Of a stretch of 64,000 nucleotides of DNA, positions 1-8,648 are shown piece after piece. The notes below the pieces were generated by a model. It had not been told where the DNA came from. It saw nothing but the letters and a program-made list of their open reading frames with translations, and searched no databases. Position 1 is the first letter of the stretch, and each line of letters opens with the position of its first letter. The translations under genes and the position numbers were made by a program. This DNA comes from a virus: IMG/VR virus record IMGVR_UViG_3300035670_000160, positions 1 to 64,000 of that record; one strand, given 5' to 3'.

Positions 1-378
1 GGTGACCCATTTCAGCCATATAGTGGCAGGTCGCTACCCTTAAATATCCCTCACCCTACTCTTTTAGATACTTGTGTAATTAAATCCTTAATAGAGAGGG
101 AGACTGATGATGGTTCAGTCTTTGTGTCTGCTACTGTGGTTGGTGAGGGAGTAGCCTTCAAGTGCTACTTTAATGAGTCTAATTATACGAGGGCTACTAT
201 CGTAGCACAAGATTTACGGAAGCCTGAAGTTAAAGACTTATTGCAGGAAGTTCAATTTCGCTATAGTATCCCAATTGGGCTTACTTCCCAAGAGGCAGTA
301 GCGGAGGCGGTTTGCTTTGAGGGTGTTGAGGGTAAGACACTTGTTGCGTGTCTTAACAAGTCTCTTCGTCGCAAATAA
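1..378 (+). CDS. Hypothetical protein, C-terminal part only
   Basis: The frame is open from base 1 (GDPFQPYSGRSLPLNIPHP...) to a TAA at 376-378, so this is the last 125 residues of a gene that starts outside the window. No start codon with a ribosome binding site is seen inside, so internal starts near 124 are not favoured. The sequence is mixed hydrophilic with a basic end (NKSLRRK). I do not recognise the family. Confidence 0.6.
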   Translation, partial: GDPFQPYSGRSLPLNIPHPTLLDTCVIKSLIERETDDGSVFVSATVVGEGVAFKCYFNESNYTRATIVAQDLRKPEVKDLLQEVQFRYSIPIGLTSQEAVAEAVCFEGVEGKTLVACLNKSLRRK

Positions 379-470
379 ACGCTTATACTCTTAGGTTATA
401 AGAGGGTCGTTCAGGGTTTTTAGGGGATATTAGAAATAAAGCTGACTTTAAGTTGGCGTAGGTCTATTCA

Positions 471-480
471 TCTGATATAT
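471..480 (+). promoter_or_regulatory. TCTGATAT box, putative promoter element
   Basis: TCTGATATAT lies about 45 bases before the start at 522 and is followed by a direct repeat of TGATATATA near 497. The same box precedes other genes at 23825, 43950, 46151, 47128, 62939 and 63502. Probably an extended -10 element; no convincing -35 is visible. Confidence 0.4.
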
Positions 481-521
481 AGGGTATTATCATGTGGTGA
501 TATATACATTTGGAGTTTGAA

Positions 522-1181
522 ATGGGCAGACAGAAGATTAGTTATGATTCAGTAGCTTTGGCAGAAGCGGTTTCCTCTGGAAAGAGCTATGCGGAGTTAA
601 CTGATTATTTTAGAGTCTCGATGGGGACACTCAAGAAGTGGTTGATTGAGAACAATCTTGAGGTTTCCGAGAAGTGGAGGAAGGGTCCTCGTTTAACTGA
701 CCGAGATATAAAGTGTAGAGTCTTAAGGGAAGAGGGTAAGACTCTACAAGAGATAGGAGACTCCTTAGGGATTACGCGAGAGGCGGTAAGGCAGTCCTTG
801 AATAAGCAAGGAGTCGAACCTCGTCGTCATCTATCAGAAAAGGTTAAAATTGCGAGAGTTGCGCGGTTATCTGCGCTAAGGGATATTTCTGAGAAATATC
901 TTCAAGATATAGAGGCGATGTTAAAGTCGGGTTCTTCTGTAAGTGAAGTTAAAAAATGTTTTAATCTCACCTCTCAACAGGTGAAAGATTTGGGTTTGGG
1001 TTCTTTAAAAGCCTCTTACGATGAATCTCGTTTGAAGGAGATTGTTGATTTGTACGAGAGCGGTTTAAGTATGTCAAAAGTCTCAGAGGTTACAGGCTAT
1101 CATATTCAGAGTATCTTGAGGATATTGAAGAGGCGTGGAGTGCCGCGTAGGGCTAGGCATAGATGGAATCAGGTTAGCTAA
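522..1181 (+). CDS. Multi-helix-turn-helix DNA-binding protein
   Basis: 219 residues starting at the ATG preceded by TTGGAG at good spacing; an in-frame TTG at 510 is less likely. Four helix-turn-helix-like units can be read: residues 22-45 (SYAELTDYFRVSMGTLKKWL), 72-97 (TLQEIGDSLGITREAVRQSL, like sigma region 4), 133-157 (SVSEVKKCFNLTSQQVKDL) and 177-207 (SMSKVSEVTGYHIQSILRIL). The C-terminus is very basic (RRGVPRRARHR). Such serial HTH modules usually bind long or repeated DNA sites. Role as a transcription regulator or genome-organising protein is inferred. Confidence 0.6.
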   Translation: MGRQKISYDSVALAEAVSSGKSYAELTDYFRVSMGTLKKWLIENNLEVSEKWRKGPRLTDRDIKCRVLREEGKTLQEIGDSLGITREAVRQSLNKQGVEPRRHLSEKVKIARVARLSALRDISEKYLQDIEAMLKSGSSVSEVKKCFNLTSQQVKDLGLGSLKASYDESRLKEIVDLYESGLSMSKVSEVTGYHIQSILRILKRRGVPRRARHRWNQVS

Positions 1182-1197
1182 TAAAAGTTTTATAAGC

Positions 1198-1224
1198 CTC
1201 CTTCTTCTCAAAGGGCAGAAGGAG
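1198..1224 (+). promoter_or_regulatory. Hairpin sequestering the RBS of the next gene
   Basis: CTCCTTCT (1198-1205) pairs perfectly with AGAAGGAG (1217-1224) around an 11-base loop. The 3' arm is the Shine-Dalgarno sequence of the gene starting at 1230. Confidence 0.6.
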
Positions 1225-1229
1225 TCAAG

Positions 1230-3152
1230 ATGAGTGTCTTATCAAAAACCATAAAATTAGCTTACGCAGAGCCTGATCTACGCTCCGTTTTACTTCCCTT
1301 AATTAAGGAAGAGTTAGGTACATATAAGTTAAGAGTTTTATTAAGCAAAAGGGCATCTGAACCTGAGAGGGTAGATGAAGATAAGGCGAAATCTCTTTGG
1401 GAAAAAATGTTTGGACCCACAGTCACCGCGAAGGAGTTTCGTACATATTATGTGAATGACCCTGAGGGGGTCATACTAAACGCCAATAGGCAGGGTGCTG
1501 TTTATGAAGACCCAGACACGGGCAAAAAGAATACCCTTTCAACTGTGTATAAAAAAGCGATAGGGGAACAGGATTGGGCTTTGGAGATAATAAATGAGCT
1601 TTATGAGAAGAAATTTCTAAAGTGGATTAGAGAAAATACAAGTCACGATGAAAAGAAACGTCTTGTTAAAGAAGATTCTGTGCGTATTAAGGAAGAACTA
1701 GCGGCTATGTCCTTGAGCCAATATCAGGATTTTAGACAACGACTATCTGAGGTAGATTGGTCTCAGGTCGAAGAAGAGATAAAAGCGGAACTATTAAAAA
1801 TTACAAAAGAGACGCGTGGCGAAATGACAGTAGGCAGCCTTCTTGAGAGAAACGGGACTTTCCAAGGAGTCAAAAGAGCTGTTGACGGGTTTCTCTTAGG
1901 ATCTTCCGCTCGTGGTGAAAGGTTACTTTCTCTCGGAGTTGGTTCTGTAGATCAATTTTTGTTCTGGGGTAAGGCGACGTTTACGGGCAACGAGGATACT
2001 ACGACTCCCTTGACTGATGTCGTAAGTTTTTTTAATGCTCTTTATTTGGAGGTTAAGTTATCTAAGATAGAAGGTTTAGACGACGATGTTGTAAAGGCAG
2101 AAGTGCGTAGGCAACAGCAAGAAATTGAAAAAGGTATAAAAAAGGCTATTGGTGAAGATTCATTAAAAGAATTTATCGCAGAGGAACTTGCTCATCAGAC
2201 TATGAAACTTTTATGCGAGGGATCTTTCAAAGCAATAGGTATGGATGATGCACTTACTAAAGTATTAGTGAAAACACTAGACACTCTTAATATTCCTTTA
2301 CCCGACTTAACTCCTTTTGTAAGTAACTATTTGCTAGACAAAAAAACTGATGCTTTAATGGAGGTCACAGGGGCGAATAAGGTTTATAAGGCTGCGACAG
2401 AGGCTTTACTAGGTGCGTTAGAAAACGCAGGTCACCAAGGCACCGCTGATATTATTCGCCAATATTTTTCTGAGCTTGCACAAATGAAAGAAGGAGAAAG
2501 AGGGAAGACGCAAACAACTTCTGATATTAATGAGAGATTTCAAGGTGAAATGACAGACCTTTTGAAACAGGTGACGTCCGCAACTTCTAAGGAAGAACTT
2601 ACGGAATTAGCAAGAGACATCAACGATAAGACTAGGGAATACTTCAGTCAAGGTGTTAAGGAGTTGCTAAAAACTAGAGAAAGATATTACCTTACGAATA
2701 GGCTTGAACGCCTGAATCCTGTAAAAGAGAAAAGCTCTCTCTTAAGTAATTTGGTTAAAGACAAAGAATCTCTATTCACAGAATTGCCAGATCGTCCAAA
2801 GAAGACTGCTTCTGAATCTGATGATTGTTTTGAGAATGCCTTTAAGATGTGGAAATTAGGATCTGTTTTAATTCAAAATAGTATGTTGCAGATGCTTCTT
2901 GCTGAGAATCAAGATAAAATTATGAAAGAATTTAAACGGCAACTACCTAAGATTCAGGATATTTCGGGAGGGGATGTAAAAGAAGGGTTGCTCAAAGCAT
3001 TAGATACTATTAAAGATAACTCAAAGGGAGACAAGGGTTCAAAGGGAGATAAGGGTTCAAAGGGAGACAAGGGTTCAAAGGGAGATAAGGGTTCAAAGGG
3101 AGACAAGGGTTCAAAGGGAGACAAGGGTTCAAAGGGAGATAAAGGGCGATAG
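1230..3152 (+). CDS. Probable virion protein with collagen-like C-terminus
   Basis: 640 residues; ATG preceded by AGGAG. The N-terminus carries KLAYAEPDLRSVLLPLI (about residues 9-25), a motif shared with the genes at 7055 and 40857. The long middle is charged and helical with no family I recognise. The C-terminus is seven exact SKGDKG units, i.e. Gly at every third position, so a collagen-like triple helix is likely. Collagen-like ends are known in phage fibres and other virion proteins. Trimeric assembly is inferred. Confidence 0.5.
   Translation: MSVLSKTIKLAYAEPDLRSVLLPLIKEELGTYKLRVLLSKRASEPERVDEDKAKSLWEKMFGPTVTAKEFRTYYVNDPEGVILNANRQGAVYEDPDTGKKNTLSTVYKKAIGEQDWALEIINELYEKKFLKWIRENTSHDEKKRLVKEDSVRIKEELAAMSLSQYQDFRQRLSEVDWSQVEEEIKAELLKITKETRGEMTVGSLLERNGTFQGVKRAVDGFLLGSSARGERLLSLGVGSVDQFLFWGKATFTGNEDTTTPLTDVVSFFNALYLEVKLSKIEGLDDDVVKAEVRRQQQEIEKGIKKAIGEDSLKEFIAEELAHQTMKLLCEGSFKAIGMDDALTKVLVKTLDTLNIPLPDLTPFVSNYLLDKKTDALMEVTGANKVYKAATEALLGALENAGHQGTADIIRQYFSELAQMKEGERGKTQTTSDINERFQGEMTDLLKQVTSATSKEELTELARDINDKTREYFSQGVKELLKTRERYYLTNRLERLNPVKEKSSLLSNLVKDKESLFTELPDRPKKTASESDDCFENAFKMWKLGSVLIQNSMLQMLLAENQDKIMKEFKRQLPKIQDISGGDVKEGLLKALDTIKDNSKGDKGSKGDKGSKGDKGSKGDKGSKGDKGSKGDKGSKGDKGR
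3021..3146 (+). repeat. Seven tandem 18-bp repeats encoding SKGDKG
   Basis: Seven 18-base units of the type TCAAAGGGAGACAAGGGT with only C/T or A/G third-position changes. They encode the collagen-like tail of the preceding gene. The near identity suggests recent expansion and likely length variation. Confidence 0.9.
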
Positions 3153-3317
3153 AGGGTTTTGACTCAGGGATAGTTAAAATAACCGAGTGCCGAAAATGAA
3201 CACCAGAGTATCTTGGTCATGAAATCCGTACCCACATGAATAACTAAATTTAAGAGAAGTTGTTCTTATGTGGTATAAGGATAACGAGGTTGTTAACGAA
3301 ACTTAAAGGAGAATAAG

Positions 3318-4346
3318 ATGGAGTTTAAAAAAGGAACTTTTGTGTCTCTTGAAGCTCAGACTCAGTTGCACTTGGGTCGCTTGGAGAAGAACCTATCCAA
3401 AGGCGATGTTGTTGAGTATGATGGGTACACCTTAAAGATGGGTTCTACGGAAGTAGTGATGCCTGAGCTTCGTGGTGGCGTTAAGAGAGGTTGGTTAAAA
3501 GTAGTTTCAGCTCCTACGCAGAGTGTTGCACCTGCGCCTGTAGCTGCACCTGCTCCTGTAGTCGCTCCTGCAAAAGAGACTAAGGTGGAGAATGTCTATG
3601 ACGAAGAGCGGATTATTTCTAATCTGAGAAATAAGACGGCGGTGGAGGAGACTCCTCTTAAGAAGTTTCCTCTTAAGGTGGAATCAAAAGATGATGACGA
3701 GATTTCGGTTTCTCGCGTCAATGGTAAGAGTGGTGCCTCTATTTCATCAACTTCCTCGGCAGAGTTGGCAGGTGGAGGGATTGCTGAGTCGCAGGGAGCT
3801 GAGTCTGTGGCTACGATTAAGCTAAAGACCGCGAGTAAGCAGAAGTTGATTATTTCTGACGGGGCTCAGATTAGTGAGGAGATGAGTAAGTTAGAGAACT
3901 TGAGTCGTGACGCGACACCTAGTAAGAAGGTGGCTAGACAAGTTCCTTCTTCAAGAGAAGAGATAGATCTAGAGGAGGTCGTGGGTGTTGAAGAAGAGCC
4001 TGCTTTGGATTCAGGTCTTGATTTGAGTGACGAGGCTTTTGACGAGCTTGAGGGCTTTGACGAGCCTGTAGAGGAAGACTCGTTTATTAAAGAGGCTTCG
4101 ACTATTTTAGAAGTTTTGGATGCTCCCGTACCTCCAGCTCAGGGGGCAGTTGCAGTAGGCAAGAGTGACTCTAAGGTGGTCACACTTCCTTGCGGAGTGG
4201 ATTGGGATATGTCGCTTCAATGGAAGAAGCGTGCAAATCTCGCAGTTGAGCAGTATGGTCAGCATCCAGAGATTTTAGCAGATATTCTTGCGGTAGAGGC
4301 TTCGGGGGTGGTGAACTTTATTACTAAGTGGCAAGAGTCTCAATAA
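3318..4346 (+). CDS. Hypothetical acidic protein with Ala-Pro linker
   Basis: 342 residues with a good RBS (AAAGGAGAATAAGATG). An N-terminal folded region of about 70 residues (FVSLEAQTQLHLGRLEKNL) is followed by an Ala-Pro-Val linker (about 72-90), a long Ser/Glu/Asp-rich, probably disordered segment, and a C-terminal helical domain of about 60 residues (VDWDMSLQWKKRANLAVEQY). The layout resembles scaffold or linker proteins that connect two modules. It lies in a virion-like block. Function unknown. Confidence 0.45.
   Translation: MEFKKGTFVSLEAQTQLHLGRLEKNLSKGDVVEYDGYTLKMGSTEVVMPELRGGVKRGWLKVVSAPTQSVAPAPVAAPAPVVAPAKETKVENVYDEERIISNLRNKTAVEETPLKKFPLKVESKDDDEISVSRVNGKSGASISSTSSAELAGGGIAESQGAESVATIKLKTASKQKLIISDGAQISEEMSKLENLSRDATPSKKVARQVPSSREEIDLEEVVGVEEEPALDSGLDLSDEAFDELEGFDEPVEEDSFIKEASTILEVLDAPVPPAQGAVAVGKSDSKVVTLPCGVDWDMSLQWKKRANLAVEQYGQHPEILADILAVEASGVVNFITKWQESQ
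3613..3634. repeat. Tight inverted pair of the octamer
   Basis: TTATTTCT, six bases (AATCTG), then AGAAATAA: a perfect 8-bp stem with a 6-base loop inside a coding region. Confidence 0.8.
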
Positions 4347-4365
4347 TAATACTTCTATATTTACG

Positions 4366-4393
4366 CCCCTCTGATAAGTTAAACTCAGAGGGG
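4366..4393 (+). promoter_or_regulatory. Hairpin sequestering the RBS of the next gene
   Basis: CCCCTCTGA (4366-4374) pairs perfectly with TCAGAGGGG (4385-4393) around a 10-base loop. The 3' arm holds the GAGGGG ribosome binding site of the start at 4401. Confidence 0.65.
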
Positions 4394-4400
4394 ATGTAAT

Positions 4401-5009
4401 ATGCTCAAGTTATCAGCAGAAGCTAAAATAGAAGTTCGAGAGCAAGTCTTAGAGGTAGCTTCTCTTGCTTTAGATAAAATAAAGCAAGACGCAGAGGCTG
4501 ATTTAGTGCGAATTTTAAGTAAATATTATATAAGTTTGATTAAGTTTGATGTTCGACCCAACTTCTATGAAAATATATATATACGCTGTAATAAGCAATG
4601 TTCAAGCGTCCCTCGCGTTGGTCGTAAAGGCACAACTCTGGCTAAATATTTGTCTGAAGCTAAAAGCACCACTATAAGAGATGAGAAGTTGTTGAATAAG
4701 GATCTAGAACTTTGGGAACTAGATTATGGTGCGATGTTATTAGCGAGTGTGGGGGATAAAACCGATATAAATATTTTAGAGTTAAGGGGAAGAGCCGAGA
4801 AGTTGAGGTTGAGGCGGAAGTTCGTAAAAGTAGCTCGTTATTTAGCTTTAGCTGTTGGGACAGTAGGACTTATACCAGCCTCTTTATTTTTTATAGGTCT
4901 TTCTATTCTTCAGTTGAACCCAATTACTGTGACAAAAAAAATGTTTGAAGGAATCAAGGAATTTCCATCTCTATTCAAAAAGGAACTAGAAGAAATCAAT
5001 AAGCTATAA
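4401..5009 (+). CDS. Hypothetical membrane-anchored protein
   Basis: 202 residues. A hydrophilic helical N-terminal part is followed by one long hydrophobic stretch (about residues 148-175, YLALAVGTVGLIPASLFFIG), perhaps a hairpin or one membrane helix, and a short charged tail. The RBS is inside a hairpin. Not recognised; its neighbours look like virion proteins. Confidence 0.5.
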   Translation: MLKLSAEAKIEVREQVLEVASLALDKIKQDAEADLVRILSKYYISLIKFDVRPNFYENIYIRCNKQCSSVPRVGRKGTTLAKYLSEAKSTTIRDEKLLNKDLELWELDYGAMLLASVGDKTDINILELRGRAEKLRLRRKFVKVARYLALAVGTVGLIPASLFFIGLSILQLNPITVTKKMFEGIKEFPSLFKKELEEINKL

Positions 5010-5018
5010 GGAGTCAGT

Positions 5019-5459
5019 ATGAGAAATAAGAGAGCGTCAAGTCAAGCGTCTTGGTCAATTTTAGCGGGTGGTGTCTCAGAAGCGAGGGTAGAGGCATATC
5101 GTCTTCATTTAGCCATCAATCAAATGATAGAGGCTTTGAAGACTTCGCCCGCGATAGAAGAGATTTACCGACTTACAGGAGATAACTTTTTAACTATCCC
5201 TGAAGCCCTTGCGAATATAGAGCGTCATCTTGATAGGACAAACTATGCGTTAATCACGATGGGTAGTGATTTCTATCGTCAGAGATTACCTCATAGTGAC
5301 AGAGAAATGGTGGACCTTGTGTCCAAGTATAATCCCGCCCCTTCTGCTGCTCGTTATAAGAGTTCCGCTAGATTAGCATCTGAGATGAGGGAAATGAGAG
5401 AGAGAATTACACGCCTTACAAGAACTGCCGAGTATATTCATCTTAGAAATAATAGGTGA
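5019..5459 (+). CDS. Hypothetical helical protein
   Basis: 146 residues, 9 bases after the previous stop with its own AAGGAG, so probably in the same operon. Mostly alpha-helical with a basic end (MREMRERITRLTRTAEYI). No family recognised. The octamer covers the start codon region and the stop region. Confidence 0.5.
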   Translation: MRNKRASSQASWSILAGGVSEARVEAYRLHLAINQMIEALKTSPAIEEIYRLTGDNFLTIPEALANIERHLDRTNYALITMGSDFYRQRLPHSDREMVDLVSKYNPAPSAARYKSSARLASEMREMRERITRLTRTAEYIHLRNNR

Positions 5460-5500
5460 TTGATTCTCTATATAGACCGCCTCTTTTAAAGAGGAGATTT

Positions 5501-7033
5501 ATGATGTATAGAGAATCCGCACTTCAATCAGAAATAAAACAGATAGAAGCTGTTTTAGCCTCTTCACAAGGTGCGCCTCTTAGAGTCTTTAAGAAATACA
5601 TTCAAACTTCTTATTTCTTCACTCAGCTGAGAGAGCGCAACCCTAGAGGCTGGGAGCTTGCAGTTAAAGAATGTTATTTTCAGATATTCAGTAGTACAGG
5701 GTTGCGAATGGCTGGTGTACAGCCTTTTCAAGATTTAGCGGGTGTTCAGACTTGGGTGACAAAGACACGCCAAGATGGTGTGGAGAATGACACGAGGTCT
5801 CCTGAGAAATCTCGTATGGATTATGAGGATGGGAAGCCTCAGAGGGATAGGGTACTGCCCTTACCCGATGGACACCCCAAAGGCAGGGATGAATATAGAG
5901 CTGGTCCTCCTGTTTTAAACACTCCCTCAGATAGTAGCGGTTCGCCTACTACATATAGCGTCAGAAATAATCCAAATGCGATACCGAATCAGCCCGATGG
6001 GAAGCCATTACATCAAAGACCGAGGTCATCGGGCTTACCCGGAGATCAATATGGAGTGCCTTATATAGATGCTTCTAAGACAACAGGGCTCTCTCGACGC
6101 ACAATGACTGCAAAAGCGATACCTAGTGCTCGTATTCGTTATACAGCTCCGAGAAAGAGACAACGCTCTTGGAAGGGTCAGGTTAAGAGAGACTATCAGA
6201 AACGCAAAATTAGGCTTCGTGTAAGAAATAAATCATTATTGAGAGCTTATCGAAAGAGATATTACGCTAAGAATAAGCACAAAATCTTGAGGTATCAGGC
6301 ACAGTATAGAAAGCATAAAAATCTTCATAAGAGGCTAAATGGAGGGGGTATTTCGACGAGAAGGCAAAAGAATATAAGAGATAAGAAGATAAGGAACTTA
6401 CGCGCAAGTCTCAAGAGGTTGGCTGTTAAATCTGTTATTTCTCGGATGTATAAACATTTTATATTTAAGACGATGAATACGAAACAGATAGAAAGGCGTG
6501 ATACTATGCAAGCAAATCTTTGGGCAGAACTTTTAGGACTTCCTACTAGAACACGCGGTCGGAGGGTGGCTTCTTCACAGGCTTATGATATGGCGACTTT
6601 GCAGGTTTTATTAGCTGTTTTAAGGGGCGCGCATTGGGCACATTGGACTTCTCATTGGCAGGTCAGGGGGGAGAACTCATATGGTGATCATCTTTTGATG
6701 CAGAGGCTATATGAGGGTGTTATTGAGGAGATAGATACATTAGCTGAGAAGATAGCTGGCACATATGGTTCGGAAGCGTTGAACCCTGTGGAACAAGCGC
6801 AGATTATGGCGAACAAGTTACTACCGATAGCGGAGGTTCAATCTGAGGGTGACCCGATAGAGAGGGCGCTCTTTGTAGAAGAGGCTTTGCAGAAGATATT
6901 TAAGGTCATCTATTCAAATCTGAAGAAGCGAGACGCACTAACGCTGGGTCTTGATGACTTTATTATGGCTACTGCTAATCAGCATGAGACATATCTGTAC
7001 CTCTTACGACAAAGAACCTCTAACCGCAACTAA
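5501..7033 (+). CDS. Basic virion-type protein with C-terminal ferritin/Dps-like domain
   Basis: 510 residues from ATGATG behind AGAGGAG; the frame is open upstream to 5456 but without an RBS. Residues about 1-80 are helical. Residues about 100-190 are a low-complexity Pro/Gly/Asp region (VLPLPDGHPKGRDEY, LPGDQYGVPY). Residues about 200-310 are extremely Arg/Lys rich and probably bind DNA or RNA. The last 140 residues (ATLQVLLAVLRGAHWAHWTS, then LYEGVIEEIDTLAEKIAGTY) look like the helices of Dps/ferritin-like proteins. The Dps match is by pattern only. Confidence 0.5.
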   Translation: MMYRESALQSEIKQIEAVLASSQGAPLRVFKKYIQTSYFFTQLRERNPRGWELAVKECYFQIFSSTGLRMAGVQPFQDLAGVQTWVTKTRQDGVENDTRSPEKSRMDYEDGKPQRDRVLPLPDGHPKGRDEYRAGPPVLNTPSDSSGSPTTYSVRNNPNAIPNQPDGKPLHQRPRSSGLPGDQYGVPYIDASKTTGLSRRTMTAKAIPSARIRYTAPRKRQRSWKGQVKRDYQKRKIRLRVRNKSLLRAYRKRYYAKNKHKILRYQAQYRKHKNLHKRLNGGGISTRRQKNIRDKKIRNLRASLKRLAVKSVISRMYKHFIFKTMNTKQIERRDTMQANLWAELLGLPTRTRGRRVASSQAYDMATLQVLLAVLRGAHWAHWTSHWQVRGENSYGDHLLMQRLYEGVIEEIDTLAEKIAGTYGSEALNPVEQAQIMANKLLPIAEVQSEGDPIERALFVEEALQKIFKVIYSNLKKRDALTLGLDDFIMATANQHETYLYLLRQRTSNRN

Positions 7034-7054
7034 TAAGAAATGGGAGGGGTGACA

Positions 7055-8239
7055 ATGACAATAAAAGAGTATTTATCTCAGCAGTCTAATTTGAGTCCCC
7101 AGATAGTCACTATGCTTGAGCATAGTGATAGGTTTGCTTCTGCGTCTTCATCGTTAGAGGGCAGATTTATCCGCCTTGCGTATGTAGAGCCTAAGTATAG
7201 ACCCCTGATATTGCCTTATTTCAAGCTAAAATTGGCTGCCGACGGTTCCATTCGTAAAAGATATGAGAATGAGGCTTTTGATTTGGGTGATAGGGAGGGA
7301 CTAAGTATAAACACGGTTTTAAGCTATTCGTATGACTCTCGTTCACCTGTACACAAAGAGGCACAAAGGCTAGTTCGAGAACTTCAGCAGAAAATGATTC
7401 GGGAGCGCGCCAAGAAACAAGCTGACAAGTTGAATCCTTCATTGACTGAAAAAATTAGAGATGGTGTAAATGCGGTAGGTAGAAAAGCATTCAGAGAAGT
7501 GGGTTATGGTATAGAAGCTGTTGCAGATAAATTTGATTTCGGAAGTCCCCAACAATCTTTTGTTGAAACCTTTGGCAAAACGGTGGATGTCGCAGCTGAT
7601 GTTGCCGAGCTTATGGGGGGTAAGTTATACAAAAGTCTTTGGGATTCTGTAAAAGACACAAAGGTAGCGGATGAGAAGCGATTTAAAGATTATGTGACCT
7701 GTGGTGCAAAAGTAGCAGCTAAGTCAGGTGCTGCTATTCTTGGTTCTGTGGGTGTTTTGGGATTGCAGGCGGGGACAGTCGCGGCGAGCGTGCCAATAGG
7801 AATTGTAGGAGGTGCGATAAGCGGGGCAGGTACTGCATTAGGAAATCTCGCAGGGTTTGGTATGAATAAGCTAGGGAAAGTCTTTGAGTGGGTTGGGAAA
7901 GAGCCAAAGGGTGGTAAAAAAGCCTCGGATAGAAAGAAAGAACTTGGGGAGAAGCTGAAAACCACTATTTTGGATATGCTCTCTAGCATAGACCCTACTA
8001 CCGTAGAGGCGTTAGAGCAATTTGTGGACTTAGAGGGGAACTTTAGAGAAGACTTGTTTGAAAAAGACTTGGAGAATGCGACTGAACAGATGAAGAGAGA
8101 TTTAATAAAGTCTTTTAAGAAAATCAAAAAAGATTCTGAGGGTGAAGCAGAAACAGAAGAAAAGGAAGAAGAGGAGACTAAGGGTTCAAATAAGAAAGAC
8201 TCCGATGTTTTATTCAGCGCAAAGACTGCTTCTTTCTAA
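7055..8239 (+). CDS. Probable virion protein with LAY-P-LR motif and hydrophobic core
   Basis: 394 residues. The ATG at 7055 follows GGGAGGGG; the in-frame start at 7040 lacks an RBS. The N-terminal motif FIRLAYVEPKYRPLILPYF (about residues 37-55) matches motifs at 1230 and 40857. A Gly/Ala/Val-rich stretch (about 212-262) could insert into membranes. The end is highly charged (Glu/Lys). A protein injected with the genome or lining the capsid is one possibility. No family assigned. Confidence 0.5.
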   Translation: MTIKEYLSQQSNLSPQIVTMLEHSDRFASASSSLEGRFIRLAYVEPKYRPLILPYFKLKLAADGSIRKRYENEAFDLGDREGLSINTVLSYSYDSRSPVHKEAQRLVRELQQKMIRERAKKQADKLNPSLTEKIRDGVNAVGRKAFREVGYGIEAVADKFDFGSPQQSFVETFGKTVDVAADVAELMGGKLYKSLWDSVKDTKVADEKRFKDYVTCGAKVAAKSGAAILGSVGVLGLQAGTVAASVPIGIVGGAISGAGTALGNLAGFGMNKLGKVFEWVGKEPKGGKKASDRKKELGEKLKTTILDMLSSIDPTTVEALEQFVDLEGNFREDLFEKDLENATEQMKRDLIKSFKKIKKDSEGEAETEEKEEEETKGSNKKDSDVLFSAKTASF

Positions 8240-8322
8240 GATTTTTTGCTCCAAAAGTATTAATAAAAGTAAGCTAGTAGCTTTCTAAGGTAATGTTAGG
8301 GCACTCATCTTAAGGTGTTCTT

Positions 8323-8598
8323 ATGCGCTTCTTTTTTCTCACTCTGTTGTTCTACCTCTCGGCTTGTTCTTCCTCTCCAAGAGTACCTGTAATATCCTGT
8401 TCTATGTTAGAGGAGGAGAGGGCAGACCTTATTTGGTTGCTTCAAGATTATAAGCCAAGCTCATTAGAGTTCAAACGTGTCACCGCACAGATTGAGCAGA
8501 TGACTCATTTAATTTTTCGTTGTTATTATCCAGAACAAAGTGACTTTTCCCCTGAAGAAGAGTTTTATTTCCCTGACGAGGGTGGTTTTACCTGCTAG
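8323..8598 (+). CDS. Putative small lipoprotein
   Basis: 91 residues. A hydrophobic signal (MRFFFLTLLFYLSAC) ends in a lipobox LSAC with Cys15, so processing by signal peptidase II and lipid anchoring are expected in a Gram-negative host. The mature part is acidic with three further cysteines. It precedes the cyclase gene. Possible roles are superinfection exclusion or outer-membrane lysis, both inferred. Confidence 0.55.
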   Translation: MRFFFLTLLFYLSACSSSPRVPVISCSMLEEERADLIWLLQDYKPSSLEFKRVTAQIEQMTHLIFRCYYPEQSDFSPEEEFYFPDEGGFTC

Positions 8599-8648
8599 AT
8601 AGTGGTTTTTAAGATTATATTTCTTATAGGGAGAAGATATATGACTGC

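Noticed and set aside
3021-3146. Tandem 18-bp repeats as a CRISPR array
   Set aside because: Units are contiguous, in frame and encode a collagen-like peptide; there are no spacers.
7690-8127. Long minus-strand open frame of 145 codons
   Set aside because: Antisense to the well-supported gene at 7055 with an improbable Ser/Phe/Pro-rich product and no RBS.
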